A DNA stretch of 64,000 nt from DATMER01 sp963741305 (lineage in GTDB: Bacteria; Acidobacteriota; Thermoanaerobaculia; Multivoradales; UBA5704): positions 7,378,001-7,442,000 of the forward strand of contig CAVUHL010000003.1 in assembly GCA_963741305.1 (NCBI GenBank), written 5' to 3'. This document shows, one piece after another, positions 17,501 through 24,115 of this stretch. The notes beneath the pieces are model-generated. The model had not been told where the DNA came from and searched no databases. It saw only the letters and a list, made by a program, of their open reading frames with translations. Positions within the stretch are counted from its first letter, which is position 1. Each line of letters begins with the position of its first letter. The translations under genes were made by a program, and so were the position numbers.

Positions 17501-17545
17501 TTCCGGGTGGCGTTCCGGATCGAGGAGCCGACGACGTCGTGCTGA
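14507..17545 (+). CDS. SNF2-family (HepA/RapA-like) helicase with C-terminal coiled coil
   Basis: 1012 residues from GTG 14507 (ATG 14516 is an alternative; neither has a clear ribosome site). SNF2 motifs: QIDAVIFALRRL (Q-type), Walker A ILADEVGLGKTIEAG near 92-106, DEAH box VVIDEAHEIF near 181, LLLTATPIQNSLAEL near 225, VFTESIVTQEYL and ICxx-type GAKGLNLQF, and RIGRCHRYSQQRDV near 574. A helical C-terminal half ends in a coiled coil (about 870-990) and KVTRLFRVAFRIEEP. SNF2 proteins translocate on double-stranded DNA. It overlaps the nuclease gene by 7 bp, and no restriction or methylation gene is nearby. Inferred role: DNA sensing or remodelling for the nuclease pair. A DISARM DrmD-type protein was considered, but its partners are absent. 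Confidence 0.8.
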   Translation: MIPMHLTPPGHLGIVSSSFLEKTDSLAPHYGSAGLHGFNRRLLAEDLVRVRRPDDRERYAASQRQARIDPNPHQIDAVIFALRRLQEGGCILADEVGLGKTIEAGLVIAQRRAEGAQRVLLIVPKSLIGQWQSELFQLFGIQTREDPAFFGPGVYLVGRESAGSERGAEALAAASPFELVVIDEAHEIFAGLHKRYDRDGHYDEASDEARMAHRVRGFLRSAPVLLLTATPIQNSLAELWGLVQYVEPTGTLLGDISTFRKVFCAEDDRTLIPGQEHELQRRLRMVLRRTLRRQAQEFLDRPFTQRRCRLYEYSMSPDERALYDEVTEYLLEPSLFAFAGRQRRLLLIGFHRRMASSIPALAASLKNVADRLRRLAAGQDPGGAAEMLQDLEDEEEAVQQLGGEGPQPPVERKGVLAELARVEGLLARAMSLPSDAKARSFQNAIRLILERGRDGQGSGKAVVFTESIVTQEYLRRLLLEMGLQDEEITFFRGVNDHERARQALARWQEEVGARLSSESRPNRDVALRLALVHEFRTRSKVLVCTEAGAKGLNLQFCETVINYDLPWNPQRIEQRIGRCHRYSQQRDVTVVNFINRDNEGQQLTFEILSQKLDLFGKVLDASDLVLHEPRTDTPEIAVSALAVELEGDLQAIYSRSRTAEEITREIAALRERIEERREAYEREYRRTSQIIESRFDEDVRKVFRRLRSELPAALARFDRDLADLVEGYLIDTGVEHRRSEEGQRIVFEILSEKDLPQALGDGRRFSIGDARGVSEGEALNLIHPLVKVAIAEACQWPGGSVVLQLPASAEPELAALAGRTGVLGVVLVDYQGFEPVQRLITGAVVDGEPIDARLAAEIARLPASDGLPFDVIVDPPWLDDAVDEAVFLDQQEVEKSEQKHFELSLGQLERYVEDKVLLRRRELEGVAEKIKAARTRRDQVVGATERERIEAEIVRLATRQEDLESRINSLESREDEVYRRWRDEYHKRRYQAPKVTRLFRVAFRIEEPTTSC

Positions 17546-18699
17546 GGCTCCTGCACACTGCCGACTGGCACTTGGGGAAACGATTTCTTTCATTCCCTGA
17601 AAAGGACCAGAAGACGCTTTCCCGGGCGCGCCTGGACGTCGTCGGCCGCATCCTCGACCTCGCGCGGCGCCAGCGCGTCCACGCCGTGCTCTGCGCGGGC
17701 GACCTGTTCGATGATCCCACGCCTTCGCAGGATTTCTGGGACGGTCTCGCCCGGATTTTCAATGAACATCCCACCGAAGCCCCCGTGTTCCTCGTGCCGG
17801 GCAACCACGATCCTCTCACCCGCGAGTCCGTGTGGCATGCCGCGCATCCGTTCCGCTCGCGTTTGCCCGCCTGGGTCCACGTTGTGGACCGCGACGACTT
17901 CTCCTACGAGATCACGCCCGACGCGATCCTCTACGCGCGGCCCTGCCGCTCCAAGGCCGCGCAGGACGATCTGGCCATGGCCCTGCCAGCGAGAGATCCC
18001 GGCGATTCGCGGCTCCGCATCGGCTGCGTCCACGGAAGCACGTTCGACCTCAAAGATCATCAATCAAATTTCCCGATCCACCGCGACGCCGGAGCTCTGC
18101 GCGGTCTCGATTACCTTGCGATCGGCGACACTCATTCGTTCCGTGACGTCACCCCGAAATCCCCGGTGCCGACCGTCTATCCGGGAGCGCCCGAGCCGAC
18201 GAGCTTCGACGAGCCGGGCGCCGGTAGGGTGGCCGTCGTGGCGCTCTATCGCCATGGCACCCGGCCCCGCGTCGACGAGGCGTCGGTGGCCTCCTGGACC
18301 TGGGAGGATGTGCGCTGCCGCGACATGAACGAGCTGCGGGCGCTGTTGACCCGCCAGGACCTCGACCGCCACGTGCTGAGGCTTCATCTGGACATGGCGG
18401 TCACCCTGGCGGAGGAGGTTGAGCTGAACCGCATTCGCCGCCAGCTCGAAGGCACCGAGGCGACCCATGGGCGCGCCGGCATCCTGATCTTGGATAAGTC
18501 GAAGCTACGTATCCAGGCCGGCTCCGCGGACGACTTCCCCGACGATCTGCCGGCGGTCATCAAGGATACGGCCGCGCGCCTCCGCCGCCTCCACGCCGAG
18601 GCCCAGACCGAGCCGGAGCGGGACAAGGCGAGCCGCGCCCTGTCTCATCTTTATAAGCTGGTCCGGCAGCAGGACGGCTCGATCGGAGCGGCCCGATGA
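17539..18699 (+). CDS. SbcD/Mre11/YhaO-like DNA exonuclease
   Basis: 386 residues from GTG 17539, with AGGAGC 11 nt upstream; the longer open frame would extend into the SNF2 gene. Calcineurin-like phosphoesterase motifs: HTADWHLGKRF (residues 5-15), CAGDLFDDP, VPGNHDPLT, GCVHGSTF and LAIGDTHSF. The last motif is normally GHxH; here the first His is Asp, which may change metal coordination. The C-terminal part (about 285-386) is helical and would serve as the clamp that binds the ATPase partner. Known family role: Mn-dependent dsDNA exonuclease and ssDNA endonuclease with Rad50/SbcC. It overlaps the ATPase gene by ATGA. Confidence 0.85.
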   Translation: MLRLLHTADWHLGKRFLSFPEKDQKTLSRARLDVVGRILDLARRQRVHAVLCAGDLFDDPTPSQDFWDGLARIFNEHPTEAPVFLVPGNHDPLTRESVWHAAHPFRSRLPAWVHVVDRDDFSYEITPDAILYARPCRSKAAQDDLAMALPARDPGDSRLRIGCVHGSTFDLKDHQSNFPIHRDAGALRGLDYLAIGDTHSFRDVTPKSPVPTVYPGAPEPTSFDEPGAGRVAVVALYRHGTRPRVDEASVASWTWEDVRCRDMNELRALLTRQDLDRHVLRLHLDMAVTLAEEVELNRIRRQLEGTEATHGRAGILILDKSKLRIQAGSADDFPDDLPAVIKDTAARLRRLHAEAQTEPERDKASRALSHLYKLVRQQDGSIGAAR

Positions 18700-21600
18700 A
18701 ACTCCATCGGTTGCGTGTCCGGAGCTTTGCCGCGATCCAGGACCTGGATATCGCGTTCGGCCCGGGGCTCAACGTCCTCTATGGTCCCAACGACCTCGGC
18801 AAGTCCACGCTCGCGGACGCGATCCGCTTGGCGCTGCTGCTCCCTCACAGCTCCAATCATTACGAATCGTTCACCCCATGGTCCGGAGGCGACGATCCAT
18901 ACGTCGAGCTGACGTTCGAAACCGAGGAGCAGCGCATCTGGCGCGTCCGGAAACAGTTCGGCAAGCGAGGCGGCTCCTCGCATCTCGACGAGTCCCGCAA
19001 CGGCCGGGACTTCGATGAAATCGAGCGGGCACGCGGCGTCGACGCCAAGCTCCGCGAGATCCTGCGCTGGGGAATCCCCGAGCCCGGCGGCAGCGGGGCC
19101 GGCCGCGGTCTTCCGGAGAGCTTCCTGGCCACCGCCCTGCTGTCGACCCAGGCTGAGGTGACCAATCTCCTCGACTGCAGCTTAACAAGCGACGGCACGG
19201 GCAGCGGCAAGGACCGCATCGCGGCGGCGTTGGAAGCCGTGGCGCAGGACCCCCTGTTCGTGGCACTGCTCCGCAAGGTCCAGGAGCGCCGGGATGAAGC
19301 CTACACGGACAAGGGTGCCAAGAAGACCGCCCGCGGCAGCGTCTTCAAGGTCGCGGCGGACCGTGTGAAAGCAGCGCGTGAGGAGGTGGAGCGCCTCGAA
19401 AAGGTTGTCGAAGAATCCGAAGGCGTCCAACGGCACCTCGACGAACTGAAAACTCAACAGGAGCGGTGCGAGGAAGAGTTGGCTTCCGCGGAAGAGCGCT
19501 TGACTGCCTTTCAGCTCCTGGCGAAACAGGTCGTGGATCGTGCGCAAGCCATGGAGGCCGTCGAAGCGGCGCGAGCGGAGGTCTCGCGCATCCAGGACAT
19601 GGATCAGGCCGTGGCCGACGCGGAGCAGCGGGCCCGCGATCTCGCGGCGCTCAAGGAGCAGGCGGAAAAGCGGGTGAAGGAGGCCGAGGCGTCCGCGACC
19701 TCGGCCGGCGACGCCCTGGCCGCCACCGAGGAGAAGGCGGGCACTCTGGGCTCCCACATGGCGGACACCGTGGCCCGGCAGGAGCTGGAGCTGCGTAGGA
19801 TCGCCGCGGAGAAAGCGGTCCAGGCCGCGGGCCAGCGTGTCGAGGCCGCAGCCCGCGCGAAAGAGCAGGTCGAAGCCGTCGAGCAAGCCGAGCGGGAGCA
19901 TCTAAAGCAGGAGACCGAGGCGGCCCAGGAGCGCGAGAGATGGGCGGAGGCCAGCCGCATCGAAAAGGTTGCCAACGACGAAATGGCCCGCTGCGACCTG
20001 CTCGAACATGCCGTGGAAGCGCGGAATGCCGAGCGCCAGGCAGCGAGCGCCCGCGCCGACGTCGAGAGGGAGTCGAAGCTTCAGGAAGACCGGGCGCGGA
20101 TCTCGGCGGAGCGGTCGGACCTGGAGACGCGGCGTTCGGCCATCGTAGTACCACCGGCTGCGAGCCTCCCGGCTCTGCGAAGGCTGGAAACCGATCTTGC
20201 GAGTGCGAGGGGGGCCCTGGATGTGGGTCTCGTGATGACCGTGATTCCTACCGCGATCATCAACCTGAGAGTCCGGAAGGACGGGACCGAGGTGGAAAGC
20301 GGATTGACCGCACAGCCTCTGGAGATTGAAGCGGACGCCGAGGTCGAGGTGGACATCGCCGACCTGGCCACCGTCCGGGTTCGGGGTGGCCGCCGCGAAG
20401 CCCAGGAAAAGGTGAGCGCGCTGGAGAGCCGCAGAAACAACGAGCTCCTGCCGCACCTGACCGCAGCAGGAACATCGGACCTGGAGGCGCTCGAAGCGAA
20501 GATGGCCGAGGCGAAGGAGATCGATTCCTTGATCCAATCGCTGGATGTGGAACTGGCCTCTTTGCAGCGCCAGATCGCGGATCTCGCCGGCGCGGCCGAG
20601 GCGTTGCGCGCGGCCGAAGCCCGAGCGGAAGCCTGCCGGGACGGGCTCGGAAGTGTGACACTTGCGGCGCTCGCCTCCGATCTCGATGAACTGGGTCCTG
20701 ATCCAGGCGCGACTCTCCGGGGCCGGCGACAGCAGGCCACGCGCGACGCGGAGAAGGCGAGAGAAGCGGTCCAGAAGTCGGCCACCGAACAGGCCCTGGC
20801 CGAGCACCGCGCCAAGTCCGTGGAGGAGAAGGTGAAGGAGGCCGTAACCGTGCGGGACCAGGCGCTCTCGGACTTTCCGGACGGCGTCACCGCTGGAGCC
20901 GCAGCCGCCGAAAAGGAGCTCAGGGCCGCCTTGCGAGCGCAGGACAAGGTCGAGGCTGAGATCGCCACGCTGCAGGCCGGGATCGATGCGAGAAAAAGCG
21001 AAATCGATTCAGCCCTGTCTGATGCGCGGGAAGCTATGGAGAAGGCCCGGCAGGAGGTGGAGTCCGCGCAGGAGGCTCTGAAGAACGCGATCGCCGATCA
21101 CGCGAATGAAAGAGGGACGCTGACGGAGCGCAGGAAAAAGCGGGAGGCCGAGGATCTCCCGGCCGCCGAGCACCGGCTCCAGGAGGTCCAAGCGCGGCAT
21201 GACGCTCTCCCGGTGCCGGAACGATCTGTGACTGCCGAAGAGCTTACGGCCGCGACCCAGACCTTGTTGCAGGCAAGGCAGAGGCTCACGTCTTTGAACG
21301 AAGAGATTCTCACCACGCAAGGAAAGCTGCAACAGGTAGGCGGCGCCGTGGCGGCAGAGCGATTGTGCGAGGCGCAAGAGGCCCTGGATCTGGCCGAGCA
21401 GCACGACCGTGAAACCGAGATGGATTATGAAGCCTGGAAATTGCTGCTGGACCAGATGAAAGCCGCTGACGCCGATCAGGCTAGCAATCTCGGTCAGGCG
21501 CTCGCGCCGGCCATCGCCAGCCGGTTCCAGACGTTGACCGATGAGCGCTATAAGAACGTCCTGCTCAATCCTCACCTGCGCACAGAAGGCGTGTTCGTGG

Positions 21601-21956
21601 CCGGAGAGGTGAGGGCCCACGAGCGGATGTCGGTGGGGACGCGGGAGCAACTCTCCACGATCTACCGGCTATGTCTTGGGGAGTATCTCCGGACAACCAT
21701 CGTGCTCGACGACCAACTTGTCCAGAGTGATGATACGCGGATGGAGTGGTTCCGGGGGTTGCTGGCCGAGAAGGCGCGGGTGTTTCAGATTGTGGTGTTT
21801 ACGTGTCGGCCGGGTGACTATCTGGAACAGGAGGCAATGGTGGTGGGGGGTGGGGCGGTTTGGGTTGACAGCGATGAGGGGTTTGTACGGGCGGTTGATC
21901 TTGGGCGGGCGCTGGGGAGAGGGGCGGTGGATCTAAAGAGAAAGCTGAGTCAGTGA
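18696..21956 (+). CDS. SbcC/Rad50/YhaN-like SMC ATPase without zinc hook
   Basis: 1086 residues, ATG 18696 overlapping the nuclease stop. N-terminal ATPase half: LRVRSFAAIQDLDIAF and Walker A YGPNDLGKSTLADAI (31-45). Two long coiled coils (about 215-505 and 600-965) surround a beta-rich insert (about 510-580; VIPTAIINLRVRKDGTEVES, DIADLATVRVRG). The C-terminal half has signature MSVGTREQLSTIYRL and Walker B TTIVLDDQLVQSDD. No CxxC zinc hook is present, so dimerisation may use the beta domain. It should form a head complex with the preceding nuclease. The three genes overlap throughout and are surely one transcript. Confidence 0.85.
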   Translation: MKLHRLRVRSFAAIQDLDIAFGPGLNVLYGPNDLGKSTLADAIRLALLLPHSSNHYESFTPWSGGDDPYVELTFETEEQRIWRVRKQFGKRGGSSHLDESRNGRDFDEIERARGVDAKLREILRWGIPEPGGSGAGRGLPESFLATALLSTQAEVTNLLDCSLTSDGTGSGKDRIAAALEAVAQDPLFVALLRKVQERRDEAYTDKGAKKTARGSVFKVAADRVKAAREEVERLEKVVEESEGVQRHLDELKTQQERCEEELASAEERLTAFQLLAKQVVDRAQAMEAVEAARAEVSRIQDMDQAVADAEQRARDLAALKEQAEKRVKEAEASATSAGDALAATEEKAGTLGSHMADTVARQELELRRIAAEKAVQAAGQRVEAAARAKEQVEAVEQAEREHLKQETEAAQERERWAEASRIEKVANDEMARCDLLEHAVEARNAERQAASARADVERESKLQEDRARISAERSDLETRRSAIVVPPAASLPALRRLETDLASARGALDVGLVMTVIPTAIINLRVRKDGTEVESGLTAQPLEIEADAEVEVDIADLATVRVRGGRREAQEKVSALESRRNNELLPHLTAAGTSDLEALEAKMAEAKEIDSLIQSLDVELASLQRQIADLAGAAEALRAAEARAEACRDGLGSVTLAALASDLDELGPDPGATLRGRRQQATRDAEKAREAVQKSATEQALAEHRAKSVEEKVKEAVTVRDQALSDFPDGVTAGAAAAEKELRAALRAQDKVEAEIATLQAGIDARKSEIDSALSDAREAMEKARQEVESAQEALKNAIADHANERGTLTERRKKREAEDLPAAEHRLQEVQARHDALPVPERSVTAEELTAATQTLLQARQRLTSLNEEILTTQGKLQQVGGAVAAERLCEAQEALDLAEQHDRETEMDYEAWKLLLDQMKAADADQASNLGQALAPAIASRFQTLTDERYKNVLLNPHLRTEGVFVAGEVRAHERMSVGTREQLSTIYRLCLGEYLRTTIVLDDQLVQSDDTRMEWFRGLLAEKARVFQIVVFTCRPGDYLEQEAMVVGGGAVWVDSDEGFVRAVDLGRALGRGAVDLKRKLSQ

Positions 21957-22052
21957 TTCTTGCCACGATCTATGCCGGCATATGGCAAATAGTTGAGCAA
22001 AATAGATTGATGTGTCGAGCAGCGTGTGGCTTGCTCGCAGGAGGCAAATTCA

Positions 22053-22097
22053 ATGCACCAAGCATATAGGCCATTTCTATGTATCTGTCACACCTGA
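22053..22097 (+). CDS. 14-aa leader ORF overlapping the gajA start
   Basis: The only strong ribosome site upstream of the OLD nuclease gene, AGGAGG (22039-22044), is placed 8 nt before ATG 22053, not before the nuclease ATG at 22079. The frame encodes MHQAYRPFLCICHT and its stop (22095-22097) lies inside the nuclease gene, an arrangement that could couple or limit nuclease translation. Confidence 0.4.
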   Translation: MHQAYRPFLCICHT

Positions 22098-24115
22098 CTG
22101 TTCAAAATTTCCGACAGTTCGGGGACGGCCCTGCTGCTCTCAACATCGCGTTCAACAGGGGTGTAACCGTATTGGTGGGAAGAAACGATAGCGGTAAGTC
22201 TGCTGTCGTTGACGCAATAAGATATGCGCTGTTGACTCGTGACCAAGATTTCATTCGCGTCCAGCCTGAGGATTTCCATATCGACGAATCAGGGCGGCAA
22301 GCTGGCGCTATTTCTATTCGCTGCAAGCTAAACGGACTCGACGATGACGAGAAAGGTGCCTTTGTAGAGTACCTCTCTTATCAAGGTGGTGATGTTTCCC
22401 TCTTTGTTAACTGGACAGCCAGACGAGTGAGCGAATCATTTGCTGCCCGGCGATGGTTGGATGTCTCGGTACGTAGCGGGAGTGATGGTGCTGGGCCTTC
22501 ATTCGACTCACCCGTACGTGCACTGCTGGCAACCGCATACCTGCGGCCACTTCGTGACGCGGAGCGAGAGATGTCGGCGGGGCGCGGCTCTCGTCTTTCA
22601 GAGATTCTCGCCAACGTTCCCGAGATTGGCGAGGGCGACTCCTTTTGCGAAACCTCACTACCCTCCGACGCCATGGCTGTGAGCCGCCTGAGTCTCTTGG
22701 GACTGGCCGACTATCTGCGACATGGCGTGAAGAATCACGAGGGAGTGAAAAGTGCTGAGGAAGCAATCAACGCGCAGTATCTTTCTTCCCTCTCTCTCAC
22801 AAATGACAGTCTTCGAGGCAAGATCGACATCACGGAGGGTGGGACCGAGAAGATGCGGCTTCGTCAGATCCTTGAGCGCTTGGAACTAGTGCTTCTTGAA
22901 GCCACTACGGAAAGCGCCCGGGGACGTTATGGTCTCGGGTCGAACAACTTGCTCTACATGGCTTGCGAACTACTGCTTCTCGGGCGAGAACCTGAAGGCC
23001 TGCCGTTGTTGTTAATAGAGGAGCCAGAAGCACACCTTCATCCCCAACGCCAACTTCGCCTAATCGAATTCCTAACGCAGGCGTCGGCAGGCAAAATCAA
23101 AGACACAAGGCGGCCAGTCCAAGTGCTTCTCACGACCCATAGCCCGAACATCACGTCGAAGGTCTCATTGCAGAATATAGTTCTGCTGGAGAGCAGTCGC
23201 GCATTCCCTCTGGCAAGTGGTCAGACTAAACTGGATACAAGTGACTACCGATTCCTTGAGCGTTTCCTCGACGTCACAAAGGCCAATCTCTTTTTCGCAC
23301 ATGGCGTGATCATCGTTGAAGGTGATGCCGAAGCCATTTTGCTACCTACCCTGGCGAGGCTGCTTGGCACAGACCTCACCGAGCACGGCATTTCTATAGT
23401 CAATGTTGGTGGGAGAGGTCTCAGGCGGTTCAGCCGTATATTTCAGCGCAGCGACGACGGCACGCCTACAATCTCGGTTCGAGTCGCCTGCGTAACCGAC
23501 ATGGACGTCATGCCTGACTGTGCACCGCCCATTCTCGGCTTGGTAACTAGTGATGGTGACGAGAGGTGGAAAAGTCCGAAGCGCCGCTGGAAGGCGTTGC
23601 GTGACTTCGGGGCTGACGCGAAGACGCAGGAACAGGCTCTGAGCGAACGACGGGCAAGCCTGCAATCCAACGACGGACAGTCCGTGAGGACCTTCGTGGC
23701 AGACTATTGGACACTTGAGTACGATCTCGCGTTCTGCGGCCTAGCGGAGGAGGTGTACGTTGCTGCATCTCTTGCTCTAAACGATGATCCCCTGAATGCC
23801 GAAAAAAAGAAGAGGGCCGATGTAGAGACATCCGCTCGGTCAGAGTTTAAGATCATGGAAGCGGATGCCAGTGGGGACCGTGCGGCGCAATGTACTCAGA
23901 TTTATCGACTATTCCACGGTGGTGGTGCGTCAAAAGCTGTCGCCGCGCAGTACCTTGCAGAGATCCTCATAAAAGCAGGGGAAGAGGAAGCGTTTGACAA
24001 GGACGCATTCGCCGCCAAGCTACCGCGCTACATCGTTGATGCGGTCGCGCACGTGAAGAAGCTCTCTGCGGTCCCGATTCCCTCAACTGCGCTGATCGGG
24101 GATGATCATGCTTGA
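22079..24115 (+). CDS. gajA: OLD-family ATPase/TOPRIM endonuclease, Gabija GajA-like
   Basis: 678 residues. N-terminal ABC-type ATPase: LTVQNFRQFGDG, Walker A LVGRNDSGKSAVVDAIRYA (32-50), LLLIEEPEAHLHPQRQ near 312 and LLTTHSPNITS near 350. TOPRIM nuclease from about 405: VIIVEGDAEAILLPTLARLL (catalytic Glu), VNVGGRGLRRF and VTDMD. Next to a UvrD-like helicase this is a class 2 OLD protein, the GajA arrangement; GajA nicks or cleaves DNA when nucleotides run low in infected cells. It is longer than the ~580-residue reference GajA by my recollection. G+C is visibly lower than in the SMC gene upstream. The ATG at 22079 is the only reasonable start because an in-frame TAG lies at 22067. Confidence 0.8.
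   Translation: MYLSHLTVQNFRQFGDGPAALNIAFNRGVTVLVGRNDSGKSAVVDAIRYALLTRDQDFIRVQPEDFHIDESGRQAGAISIRCKLNGLDDDEKGAFVEYLSYQGGDVSLFVNWTARRVSESFAARRWLDVSVRSGSDGAGPSFDSPVRALLATAYLRPLRDAEREMSAGRGSRLSEILANVPEIGEGDSFCETSLPSDAMAVSRLSLLGLADYLRHGVKNHEGVKSAEEAINAQYLSSLSLTNDSLRGKIDITEGGTEKMRLRQILERLELVLLEATTESARGRYGLGSNNLLYMACELLLLGREPEGLPLLLIEEPEAHLHPQRQLRLIEFLTQASAGKIKDTRRPVQVLLTTHSPNITSKVSLQNIVLLESSRAFPLASGQTKLDTSDYRFLERFLDVTKANLFFAHGVIIVEGDAEAILLPTLARLLGTDLTEHGISIVNVGGRGLRRFSRIFQRSDDGTPTISVRVACVTDMDVMPDCAPPILGLVTSDGDERWKSPKRRWKALRDFGADAKTQEQALSERRASLQSNDGQSVRTFVADYWTLEYDLAFCGLAEEVYVAASLALNDDPLNAEKKKRADVETSARSEFKIMEADASGDRAAQCTQIYRLFHGGGASKAVAAQYLAEILIKAGEEEAFDKDAFAAKLPRYIVDAVAHVKKLSAVPIPSTALIGDDHA

Noticed and set aside
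14507..17545. DISARM system (DrmD)
   Set aside because: An SNF2 helicase is present but no DUF1998, PLD-type or methyltransferase gene lies nearby; the partners are SbcD/SbcC-like.
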